Positions 21,830-32,184 of a DNA stretch of 64,000 nucleotides are shown here, one piece after another (position 1 is the first letter of the stretch; each line of letters starts with the position of its first letter). This stretch comes from Pinus tabuliformis (lineage: Eukaryota; Streptophyta; Pinopsida; Pinales; Pinaceae). The DNA lies in NCBI GenBank assembly GCA_031772625.1, contig CM062816.1:830150056-830214055 (forward strand), written 5' to 3'. A program made the translations under genes and the position numbers. The notes under the pieces were generated by a model that was not told the origin of the DNA, ran no database searches, and saw only the letters and a program-made list of their open reading frames with translations.

Positions 21830-22520
21830 CAGACCAATGTGCTTATTAAAACAAAGTAAACCGATGCGTTTAAATAATACAAACACTGGGGAGTTTAAAT
21901 AATACCTGCACCGGATTACGACATTCCGAAGAAAAAATAATAATAATAATAATTAAAATTAAAAATTAAATAAATAAAACAAAAAATGTTATCATATCAG
22001 TGCTCTTGTACATAAACACACTGATGCGTTTAAAAAAAAACATTAATACGCCCTTGTTTTCGAATTATAAAAAATAAAAATGAATTCAATCGACTTGATG
22101 TTCTTATAATGTATACTATGAACTACTATAATACATAACTTTTAAACCCTACTAGTGTGCTTATCATAACAAAGTGCACCGATGCATTTAAAAATTTCCA
22201 TCACCGGGCCGTTTAAATAATACCTGCACTGGTTTTCGGCATTCTGAAAAAAGATACGTTATCATATCAACGCTCTTGTACAAAAATGCATCGATGCATT
22301 TCAAAAAAAACAACAACGTTGCGCACCTGTTTCCGGATTTTAGAAAATAAAAACGAATTCAACCAACTAGGTGTTCTTATAACAATTAGAGCGCTGGTAA
22401 TCACACTGTTTTAGGATTTCAAAAAAACAAAAATCATGTCGATGCATTGAAAAAAATTGGTGCCCCAACAATGTCAGTGCTAATTTCCTATAAACGCCCC
22501 TGTGAGTTGACTATCGAACG
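21830..22520 (+). repeat. CACTA subterminal-type repeats, left cluster
   Basis: Two diverged copies of a unit of about 310 bp (from about 21830 and about 22140) share TTTAAATAATACCTGCACYGG, GTTATCATATCA and GCTCTTGTAC. Each carries ACCGATGCGTTT or close variants (21862, 22021, 22177, 22289, 22436). CACTA transposases bind short motifs clustered near the termini. Here the cluster lies internal to the present remnant, next to the transposase 5' end. Bases 21100-21830 hold no recognised feature. Confidence 0.5.
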
Positions 22521-22536
22521 CATCGATGTAAGGATA

Positions 22537-22564
22537 ATTTATTTATTTATTTATTTATTTTTTT

Positions 22565-22597
<33 letters not shown>
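22537..22597 (+). repeat. (TTTA)n and poly(T) tract
   Basis: A TTTA microsatellite runs into an almost pure T tract of more than 40 bases. On the minus strand it is a poly(A) stretch, but no retroposed body was recognised to its left. The following 22598-23230 is AT-rich with diverged copies of an AAACCCTA...AAAATTTTAA unit and no gene. Confidence 0.85.
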
Positions 22598-22599
<2 letters not shown>

Positions 22600-23230
22600 G
22601 AGCGACAATTGATTTTTCGAAATCTAATTTCATAAAGTCTTTTAAATAGTAAAAATATATTCATTGTTTCATTAATTTACTCAAAATTTCAAGGGAGTGA
22701 TTTGCGAGAGAGACGCACCAAGAGAAATGTACAACACCAAAATACTTTGGAGCAGTAGAACTATTCAGATCAAAAGCTGAAATATATGGTGATTCATTCA
22801 AAACCCTACATAGTAAAAATTTTAATTTTTTTGTTTATTTTACTAATAAAAATTTTTTACAATTTATGTTAGGGTTTTATCAAAAGAGATATCATTTGCA
22901 AGAGAGACATACTAGGAGCACTGTGGAGCAGCAAAATATTTTGGAACCACAGAAAGATCAAAATTTGAAAGGTATTGTGATTTACTTAAAACCCTAGATA
23001 GCAAAAATTTTAAATTTTACTATTAATTTTTTTACAATTTATGTTAGTTTATTCACAATTCAGAAAATAAATAAATTTAAAACTTTGTATAATAAAGAAA
23101 ATACTATAGATTTTACTAATAATTTTTTTTATGATTTGTGTTCCTATTTAAATTTAATTAAAATTCAGGAAAAACAAAAACAAAAACAAAAAACAAAAAA
23201 ACTGGATTTTAGGCATCTGTGGTTTGTTTC

Positions 23231-23626
23231 TTTTGAGCTTTTTCTCGGGGTATCCACAGTAGAAACCATATCTGTCAACGTTTCAAATCCCAACAGGGAT
23301 CCATCATCAGGACCAATATGAATGATGATATAAGAAGAGCTATCTGATAGGATAATTAGATAAAGAAATAATTTTGATTGAAGGTCGGCTGATAATTTCT
23401 AATTTATATTTTTTATTTTATAAATTATCAGTCATAAAAAAAATATAAATTAGAAATTATCAGTCGACCTTCAATCAAAATTATTTCTTTAACTATTTAT
23501 CCTATCAAATAGCTCTTCTTATATCATAATTCAGATTGGTCCCGATGATGGATCCCTATTGGGATTTGAAACATTAACAAATACGGTTTTGTGGATGCCT
23601 TGAGACAGAGCTCAAAATTTACCTTA
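23231..23626 (+). repeat. Long foldback (inverted repeat), MITE-like
   Basis: The left arm runs from TTTTGAGCT (23231) to about 23415. The right arm (about 23436-23626) is its reverse complement with roughly 90% identity: both arms contain GTTTCAAATCCCAAYAGGGA, AAGAAGAGCTAT and TTTTGATTGAAGGTCG. Only about 20-30 bases separate them, so the transcript would form a hairpin of more than 170 base pairs. No clean target-site duplication was found at its ends. Confidence 0.85.
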
Positions 23627-24025
23627 AACTCTTACTTCTTCCTACAAAATTTCACCTTAGGGTTTAACTTCCTCTACTACTTCACAATTAGGGTTTTTCA
23701 TTTTAGACATTTTAGATTTAATGGGTTTGTGTACTTATTATATGTAGGGCGTTTGACATATAAAGTAGGGGAATCACTTATTGAATTATATCTAAACCCT
23801 ATCGACCCTCTCTGTTTTTTTTAAACAGTTATATGTTTGGTTGTGCTCCCTATCTAACAAAACGCACGGGTGTGCCCTATGTAATACAACAGATCAGTAT
23901 ATTATAACGTTATTGTTATGTCCAATCCATTCATCATTGCTCCCAATGTAATATATCGAAATGCCTCTTCGAAATAGCACCCATTGAATCATTGCGATGT
24001 GTTTAACCTTACAAATCGCTCTATT

Positions 24026-24093
24026 AAAAAAAAAAAAAACAAACAAAAACAAAAAACAGAAAACAAAAACAAAAACAAAAACAAACAAAAAAA
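24026..24093 (+). repeat. A-rich AAAAAC microsatellite
   Basis: An A13 run is followed by AAAC and AAAAAC units. A similar shorter tract lies at 23170-23201. Either may be the tail of an old retroposon, but no body or duplication is visible. The rest of 23627-24320 contains no recognised gene. Confidence 0.8.
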
Positions 24094-24329
24094 GCCCATG
24101 AAAGTGATGAATAATTAAACTCTCGGTGCCTTTAATGGGATAAACGCACTAATGCATTTATTCAAATAAATGCATCAGTTACCAAAGCTCTTTTTGGCTG
24201 AAAATTATTTGATTTATTTATAAAAAAAACTTAATGGATTTTGTATTGAATGGTATAGGTTGTATATTGATAAAAAAAAATGTCTCAGAAGGTGTCAAGT
24301 AACAAAAATATTGATTGACTCCCCAGATC

Positions 24330-25656
24330 TGGGTGGCCCCATGATCATTGTCTCTCATTCCCAAGAACCCAACCTGTTGCTCCCACCTGCTGCACCCTCC
24401 ACACCAGGTGTCAATCACTCCTCCACGTATGAGCTGGTTGCTTTGAGTACGGGATCCCCCATCCCATCGCCCTGCCATTACACTACTCGTCCCCATGCTC
24501 ACCCACCAGCTAGACTGCATTCTCCTCCTGAGATTCTCCTTTATGGATTGTTTGGCATCTTGTTTGCAACCTTGTTCCATGGAGCCATGAATCGAGAAAG
24601 GATAAGAGGTAGACACCCTAGCAGAGGAAGAGGTCGTGGGCGGCCCCACCAACTTCGATGATGCTATTATTACCACTATGTTTGACAATGGGATTCTCGA
24701 CTCCATTCGCAAGGAAGTCCTAGCCATGGAGGAAGTTGAACTACGTTGGGGCCACCTAATGCTTTGGGCGCTCAGGAACCTCCTCGCTTGCCAAATAAAA
24801 GAATGTGCTCAAGAGAGAATAGAAGAGGTTTCTTGGAGTGTTGACCTCTTCACTCAGCATAGCCATAATGTCTCCTCCCTCTGGCATCTTGCTAGAGTTC
24901 TGCACCTGTATGTTCCACCCTACATCCCCTCATCTTCTTCCCTCACCCCTTTCCCATCCCACTCTCTGCCTATCGGCTCCTCCTCCATAGCCTTCCTTAG
25001 CGCCCCTATGGTTCATCTCACTCCTCCATGGGCTCTTATCCCTTTAGTGGTCGACACACCCCTGTCTCCTCCTCGCCCCAACCCGTGAGCCTGCTACATC
25101 CTAGAGGAGAACCAGGCGGATACTAGTGGTTTATAGGTTCATGGCACGACCCAAGTGCAATGCAGCTTCATCATGGCAATGTTACAGGTTCAATGCGACA
25201 GAATGTAACACTCGACGACATGACTTCTCTTAGGTTGGCCCTCTCTTCACATTTTGATTTCTCTACAAGTCACTTTTGCTCCGCCAATTCGAACAAGAAC
25301 AACCTAGAGCCCGACGGCTTGTTCACACACATTGTTGGCACACCACGTTTCAGGGGCCCATGGCTCGACCATGCACCTCCTCTCTGGCACGATGGGCTTC
25401 ATTTTGGACACACATGCAACAACCACATTGTCTCAATTAATACAGACATGCTTTTGATCAATAGGTGTTTTGTAATACATATAATGAAACTGCAAAGCTC
25501 TGGTTTCTCCCAATCGAGGCAGAGTCCTTTCGCTCTCCATCTCTGGTTTCCTCCGTCTGAGGCAGAGAATGCACTCATGATTGTATGCTATGTAATTTAT
25601 ATATTTATCCTCTATCAATATAATGTGAATACTTGCTTACAAAAAAAAAAAAAAAA
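24330..25656 (+). mobile_element. Second poly(A)-ended retroposon, unrecognised body
   Basis: A GC-richer block starts near CCCCAGATCTGGG (24331) and ends in an A16 tail (25641-25656). The flanks AAAAATATTGATTGAC (before) and AAAAACTTTGATCGAC (after, sharing tail A's) look like a diverged target-site duplication. It contains an ORF at 24636-25088 (150 codons with MLWALRNLLACQIKECAQER and a Ser/Pro-rich end) and another at 24260-24661. Neither is recognised. A 27-bp direct repeat (CTCTGGTTTC..GAGGCAGAG) lies near 25500-25570. No RT is seen. Confidence 0.5.
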
Positions 25657-25784
25657 CTTTGATCGACACAATGATAGCACATAAAAAAAAACAAAGAAGG
25701 CAAGTTCTTTGTAAATTCTTTACAAAATTAATATGTCTGAACTATATGTAAGTTAAACTAATATGTATTGGTTGGTGTGTGATG

Positions 25785-27350
25785 CAGAGCCACAAACTGA
25801 AGAAGGTTGATAATATTATTTCTAATCTAAGTGCAAAAGAGTCTAAAACCCTGATGGAGAATTTGTAGATGGATCAATTAGGTGAATGAAAAAATATTAT
25901 TTAATATGAGTTTTTATTTTCATTAATAATATACTTAATAATATTAGATAACACGTTTCATACATTCTATTAATTCATATATGTTTAATGTTCCACGGGG
26001 AGCAACAATGAAGGAACAGATAAATGTTGTTCTAAGAAAATAAAAATTATAGAACATGTAAATGACAATGAATTGGTCCTTAGCTCATCTAGAGTGGTGT
26101 TGGAGGTTAATGAAAGGGGGGGATTTTTTACAAAGCTATGGGGGGTCTAGCGGAACAAGCATATAGACATACTTTCCACTTACAATACACAATCAATCCA
26201 ATGATTCTACGAACCAAATTATATCTAAACTACATGAAGCGTTTCTAGAGCAATGGTCAATGAGACATGTGAGATTTGCAATAGAAAAAACATATAACAG
26301 CAAAAAAGAAGCATTCAAAAGGTAATATCCCTGATTAAAATGATTTCCTAGAATTATATGTATATAATAGTACAAACCATTCATTTATTATTATCAATTT
26401 TGTTATATTTAGTTTTCATATATCAATATAAAAATAGTTTATTACTTTTTTTCAGGATGATTATAAAAATTCCAAATGATCAACGAGTTGATATGTGAAA
26501 CGTGCCACTAGGAATGTCCAAAAAAGTGTACAAGGAGATGGTCAAAGAAATGGACATAATTGCATCACAAGAGGAGTTATCTCAACAACAACATGCTTCA
26601 AATGTATGTAATCATGATTGACTTTGTACATATAAACAAATAATTTAGCATTAAATGTTAATTTTCAAGTATTTTCTTGCAGTAGAGAAAACAAAATGGA
26701 ACTCATTTAACACATAAAACAGGACGACAAGGAAGAAAAAAGTTGTTTTCAAAGTTTGTGAGCAATTGTTAATATTCACTTTAACAACTCAGGGTTTCAT
26801 TTTGTATATTTTAAGTTGTTTATAACAACCATCCTTGAATGTCTTCAAATAGGTGCTAACATATAAAGAAGAACCATCGGAAGAATCAATTGACATTGGG
26901 TTAAATAAGGGTTGTGAGTATATGTTGGCATATCAAAAAGTAATTGTGGAATTTGTAAGTATCTATGTTGTTTTACTTCTCTTAGTTTACAATTAATAAA
27001 ACAAAAAAAATCCTTTATATTAAATATATGATTTATAATGGGGTTTAAAACATGCAGGAAACAAAGTATGGAACTACACCAACATAAGACTTGTTGCAAC
27101 AAGGCATGAAACTTTGTTTTGAAACCATATGCACAATTTATGAGCCACTTTTTGATATGGTACATTGATGTATATTATTTATTTAAATTTTCATTATTCT
27201 TGCCAATGTATATACACTCATTACAATTTTTTATTTATTTGCAAATGGAACTTGAAGAAGATGAAAACAATCAATGCCATCAACAAAACATTCCTCCAAA
27301 TAACCCAAGCCATGGAAGTAGCTCGAGCACTAACATCAGTTCCAGCTAAG
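25785..27350 (+). pseudogene. Multi-exon gene remnant inside the CACTA element
   Basis: Short plus-strand coding-like blocks are separated by AT-rich, intron-like spacers. After a TGATGCAG acceptor comes SHKLKKVDNIISNLSAKESK (25787 and later). Then come blocks near 26000-26325, VPLGMSKKVYKEMVKEMDII near 26500, THLTHKTGRQGRKKLFSKFV near 26690, VLTYKEEPSEESIDIG near 26853, and LEEDENNQCHQQN near 27249. The HxTGxxxxxK segment vaguely resembles En/Spm accessory (Transposase_24) proteins. It runs opposite to the TNP2 fragments. Stops occur in several blocks. Function is not established. Confidence 0.35.
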
Positions 27351-27779
27351 AATGATGATCCATTTGGATATCAATGCAACCTGTTGTATTTTTTGAAATA
27401 ATTGTCTATGAAAATCAAACATTTTGTTTAATGTAATGGACATAGTGTCTCAATTAAAATACAAGGGTTATCAATAACAATCCCATTTTGTATGACTAAA
27501 AGCCTCTTATTGATATATAATAAAACACATTTTAATTTATTCTATTATGTTATCTAATGTTGCTATGAAATGTTACACCACTAATTAAATATATGGATGA
27601 TTAAATATTATAATGAAGAGATGTGAAATCTGATAATATAACAAATTAATCTAAACATCATATACACAATGCACTAATCAAATTTTAATTTATATGAGTG
27701 AAGTTATAAGATATATGTCGATTTTTTGATAAACAACATATTTTAAAAATTATAATAATTGCACTTTCACAGGTTGATG

Positions 27780-28520
27780 TTTCCAAAAAAGAGAAAATAT
27801 CATACAAAAATTTGGTGTGTCCATAACATAAAATCACACCGGTGTGTTATGTTATATAAAAGCACTATGACAGCATCATTTTGCATGACCGGTGCCTTTT
27901 CGGAAAACAATAAGATCGAGTCGTTTATCTCTTCAAGCACCGGTATTGTTTGCAATTAATGCCCCAGTGCAATGTAATTCTTAACGCACTAGTGCTTTCG
28001 TAGGACTAACACCTTGGTCCTACAAAATATTATTTCAATCCCTGGTGCATTATTAAAATTAACAACAGCGGTCCTTTTATATAACAAACTCACCAGTGCG
28101 TTTATACAAACGGAACGTATCGGCGTGACGAGTTTAAACAAAAGCATCGGGATTGAAATTATCTTTTGCGTGCCTCGATGTCGTTCCTTACATGAACGCC
28201 CCAAGGCTGCTTTTTTTTTATCTATTAGAACTAATGCATTATGAACATAATAGCACCAATCTTTTTATATCACTAACGCACCTGAACGTTTATATAAACT
28301 ATACGCATCGGTGTTGCAAGTTTCAACAAAAGCACCAACACAACAATTTTTTTTGCATGCCCCGATGTCGTTCCTTACACAAATCTCCCAAGGCTTTTTT
28401 CATCCATTATCATTGATGCAGTAGATATTACATACCGACGCGGTACATATTACACACCTGTGTACTTTAGATTCAACGCCTCGGTGCTTTTAATTATGTA
28501 TTCAGCTTGGTGTGTTTATA
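27780..28520 (+). repeat. CACTA subterminal repeats, right cluster
   Basis: The stretch is dense in CACCGGTGYGTTA, ACCAGTGCGTTT and ACGCATCGGTGTTG-type motifs in both orientations. It also has a tandem pair of about 180 bp (from about 28140 and about 28320) sharing GCATGCCYCGATGTCGTTCC. It lies within 1 kb of the CACTA terminus at 28745 and resembles the left cluster, as expected of transposase-binding subterminal regions. Bases 27400-27780 are AT-rich without a gene. Confidence 0.6.
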
Positions 28521-28559
28521 TGTGTAATGCACCAGTGCTACTTGTTCCATGAAGTGCAC

Positions 28560-28562
<3 letters not shown>

Positions 28563-28624
<62 letters not shown>
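28563..28624 (+). repeat. (AT)31 microsatellite
   Basis: An uninterrupted AT dinucleotide tract of about 62 bases lies between the subterminal repeats and the CACTA end. Confidence 0.97.
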
Positions 28625-28626
<2 letters not shown>

Positions 28627-28715
28627 TCGCCTAGTGTGATGAAGTTCCACTAAAATCTCTGCTGTCACAAATGGATTTTTTTGCCAGTTTTATAACATTA
28701 AAAACCTTTGTATAA

Positions 28716-28745
28716 CCTTCGCTATAAGGTATTTTCCTTGTAGTG
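28716..28745 (-). repeat. CACTA terminal inverted repeat, right end
   Basis: Read on the minus strand from 28745, the sequence is CACTACAAGGAAAATACC followed by TTATAGCGAAGG, the canonical CACTA end. A small palindrome (ACCTT...AAGGT) lies at its inner edge. The three bases outside are CAT, the potential 3-bp target duplication; no partner was found on the left. Confidence 0.75.
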
Positions 28746-29829
28746 CATGGTATTAAAAATTGTCATCCTGTTAACAATGACCTCGTTGCACCCCTATTGA
28801 TGCCTCTAATGATGGTTGATCTTACCAAGCCACTAAAATTTGTTTATTCAACATTTAAAGGTGTAGAGACTTGTAGAAAATATGAGGCACTTTGGCTCTT
28901 GCTAATGGTTATGTTAGGTCCTCACAAGCTTGACAAGATCCCTTAAATAGGTCAAGTTAGGGTTTCCTTGTAAGATTCTTTTCATAGCTTAGTTGCGCTG
29001 AATGAAAGCTCATCTTTTAAAGATTTCCATGGTTTTCAATTAAATTTTGAATATTAAGACAAAATTGTCAATTGGCTAGAGAAGTCCTTTCTGACAAACT
29101 CTTCTACAAGTAAGCAACCTCATATTTCTGTTATGCTTGGTATGAAGGAAAATGTGAACAAATGCACATATTAGAGAGGTTTCCTAAGTTTTCAAGTTTA
29201 ACATTCGGTATATTAAGATAAAATTGTGGCTTGGTTAGAGCATTCCTTTATGGCGAACTCTTTGGCCACAAGAGACACCTTATATCTCTTGTATATGTTG
29301 CAAAGGTAAATATCTTTACATTTGCGCATTTCTTCATATTGGTTCTAATTGCTAATATCTTTGTGTTTGTAGGTTGGGAGCAACTTGAATGGCTTCGTTG
29401 GAAGTTTTATTTCACATGATCCCGATCTCCTTTTGGGTTAGATTAGGTTTAGGTTTAGCTTCTATTCATGGCATGCAAAATATGTTAAATGTGTATGTAA
29501 GTTGATGCTTATGTGAGTTGAGCCATGCGTTGAATGTACATGGTATATTGAACTATTTTGGTACGCTGCCTATGAATCGATGTCCTATAATGTGAGTTGA
29601 GCCCTGATTTTGTGCATGTTTTAAAATCGCCGCTATGTGTTAAAATTCTTGAAGGGCTACATTGGTGATCAATGTAAAAAGAAACCGATATATATTTTGA
29701 ATAGTGCCGATATATATGTCTTGGGTATTGACATTTGCTGTCAAGTTGAGTTTGTTGTCCAGTCATATCAGAACTATATTTTTTTCCCATTGAGAGTAAA
29801 AGTTTTGCAGTAGAAGTTTTTGTTACAGT
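28746..29829. other. Unassigned spacer between the CACTA and Copia-1 elements
   Basis: No gene, RNA or repeat was recognised. Two diverged copies of a short phrase (AAATTGTCAATTGGCTAGAG / AAATTGTGGCTTGGTTAGAG, near 29065 and 29220) hint at an old internal duplication. Short open frames such as 28743-28946 show no family signature. Confidence 0.5.
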
Positions 29830-29836
29830 ATGCATT

Positions 29837-30655
29837 CAATCATATCCATCGTGGGAATAGTTCTCACTGGAAAAGAGAACTATCCTGAGTGGTCCAGATG
29901 ATAAAACACACACTCATTTTCAATGAGTTGTGGAAAAGAGTGTGTGTTGGAGATGGAGACAAAGAGCCAGAACAGCCTACATGGTATTAGAGCCTACATC
30001 AGACAAAGAGCTCGTCATTTGGGAAAACAAGAACAACAAAGCTTATGCATTAATAGCAGCATCCATAAATGAAGAGGTGAGTCGCCATATTTTGCCATTT
30101 TCAACTGCTTTTGAAACCTTACAAAATCTGAAAGAACTCTATGACTCACATTCTGCACTTGAAGTTGTTCAACTCATGATTAAACTCTTCACACTTGAAT
30201 TGCAAAATAATGATCCTTTTGCTCTTGCATCTGAAGTAAAGTCTATAATGCATGATATCAAATCCACTAAGGTTGAATTGGATATTCCTCTTATCGCTTT
30301 TCTCAAGGCACTTTATCCTACTTACTCCAATTATCTTGAGTCATTGCAAGTAAATGGTAATCTCAAAGATATCACCTTTGACTCTCTTGTGAAAAAGTTT
30401 GCTGAAAGAGAGAAAGCTTTTGGAAAGAAGACAGCCCCTGAATCTTCTGAAGAGGTTGTGTGCCTTGCTCATAAAGAAAGGAATCCTGCTAAAGATTCTT
30501 CTAAGGAAGAGGTGGTCGAAGAGGAAGAGGAAGATATTTCAGAGGAAGGGGGGCAGACACTCTCAAGGAGAAAAGGCAGATTTGCATTGCATACGCTGCA
30601 AAAGAAATGGATCACATGATGCCTCTACATGCAAGTTACCATGGGACAAAATTGA
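29837..30655 (+). pseudogene. Copia-1 gag
   Basis: Frames starting near 29837 encode IVLTGKENYPEWSR and then, from 29930, LVIWENKNNKAYALIAASIN, LYDSHSALEVVQLMIKLFTL and a Glu-rich tail. Overlapping frames end in a zinc-knuckle-like CIRCKRNGSHDASTCKLPW. This is the UBN2-type copia gag. A stop follows the first segment. A string resembling a primer-binding site (TGGTATTAGAGCC, about 29980-29992) lies inside the gag, bordered by a repeated AGCCTACAT, and disrupts the reading frame. Confidence 0.75.
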
Positions 30656-30807
30656 GTAGCAAAGAAACCAATAGAAAGGTAAAACTGATGATATAGACAA
30701 AGATAAAGCACCTAAATCCGCTCACTATGTTGTGGCACAATGTAATATTGGAGTAAATGAAGATTTATTTAATGCTTCACTTGCTTCTTGGAAAAATGAT
30801 TGGTTGC

Positions 30808-32184
30808 TTAATTCATGAGCAACTTGCCACATGACTCATAGAAAATATTTTTTTGAAGAATTTACTGACAATGTTGATGGAGCATTATACTTTGTAGACC
30901 AATCAAAAATCAAGCCATTAGGGCTTGGCACAATTAGGCTTAAATTGCCTGGTCTTCTAGACTTTCTTCTACACCATGTTCTATATCTCCCACAGCCAAA
31001 GAGAAACTTGATGTCCTTGGTTCACATCCGCCAACAAGGTCACTCCATTAATATGTTTGATGGCAAGATTGAGGTGAGAAAAGCATCTGACCACTCACTT
31101 GTCATGAGGGGAATAGAAGAAGAAAGGCTTATCAAGCTGCAAGGTACCTCTGCTCGTGCACAATATTTCTCATACAATTCTCATTATGAAGAAGGTACAC
31201 TTCCATCAAGTTTATTATGGCATGCTAGATTTGGACATTTGAACTATGACAGCCTCCGCTTGTTGAAGAAAAATGGTGTTGCTGGTTTGCCTACAATTCC
31301 TAGGAAATTTAAGCAATGTGATGCTTGTATTCTAGGAAAGCATAGCAAACAGTCTTTTCATGATTCACATTCAAGAGCACATAGAAAACTTGAAATTTCA
31401 TTTAGATTTATGTGGTCCAATGCCTGTTCCTTCTGCAAATGGAAATAAATATATGATGGCATTTATTGATGACTACACCAGAATGTGTTGGGTTTATTTA
31501 TTGAAGAACAAATCTGATGCTTTTCAAACATTCAAGAACTTTCATAAATGGATTGAAAATGATGCACAATCTCATATTAGGTCTATTCGCACTAATAATG
31601 GAAAAGAATACACATCAAATGAATTTGAAAACTATCTTTGCCAACATGGGATCAAACATCAAACAATTGTACCTTATAATCCCCAACAGAATGGTGTAGC
31701 TGAAAGAAGGGATAGGACAATCTTAAATATGGTACGATCCATGCTCTTCTTCAAAAATTTAAAGATAATGTTTTTGGCTGATGTTGTTCTATGTGTTGCA
31801 TATATAAAGAATAGATGTCCATCTAATGCTATTAGAAACAAGACTCCATATGAAATGTGGTATGGACATGTTCCTTTGGTAAAGCATCTCAGGGTCTTTG
31901 GTTCCGCTTGTTATGCCTTGATACCAAAGGTACATAGAAACAAACTTGGTGCAAGAAGTCGTAAGTGTATCTTCCTGGGGTATTCAAACACCTCCAAAGC
32001 ATACCGTCTCTATGATGAAGTAAATAAAAAGTTTGTTGTATCTAGAGATGTAATTTTTCTTGAATCATCCAAAACTGACAATGTTTTTGAGCGGCAACTT
32101 GATCGCTTGGATAGATTCGCAAAAGCAAAATCATTTCAAGAATTTGATAATCAGATTCCACATCTTGAATGGGGGATTTACTAG
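30808..32184 (+). pseudogene. Copia-1 protease and integrase
   Basis: Near 30800 the frame reads WLLNS, then a stop, then ATCHMT, where a copia protease has W..DSGA.CHMT: both the catalytic aspartate and the glycine are lost. The pre-integrase zinc region LLWHARFGHLNYDSLRLLKK ... CDACILGKHSKQSF follows, then the integrase core (LDLCGPM, FIDDYTRMCWVYLL, QQNGVAERRDRTI). The second catalytic aspartate is replaced in RTNNGKEYTS. A frame break lies near 31400 and a stop at 32184 before RT. Confidence 0.8.

Larger units (their letters stand above)
17490..28745 (-). mobile_element. En/Spm (CACTA) DNA transposon, degenerate, left end not found
   Basis: Minus-strand fragments of a TNP2-like transposase (17490-17843 and 19218-21088), two clusters of GCACCGATGCGTTT-like subterminal repeats (21830-22520 and 27780-28520) and a right terminus at 28745 reading CACTACAAGGAAAATACC on the minus strand together identify a CACTA element. 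No matching CACTA end was found near 17413-17490, so the left part is deleted or rearranged. Later insertions include the retrocopy at 17844-19199 and probably the retroposon at 24330-25656. It is clearly inactive. Confidence 0.7.

Noticed and set aside
24026..24093. A-rich tract as a retroposon poly(A) tail
   Set aside because: No GC-richer body and no matching flanking duplication were found; treated as a microsatellite.
21830..28520. CRISPR-like array
   Set aside because: The repeated short motifs are irregularly spaced, diverged and in both orientations, in a plant DNA transposon.
28743..28946. 67-codon ORF just outside the CACTA end
   Set aside because: It has no family signature, no splice or promoter context, and begins inside the transposon terminus.
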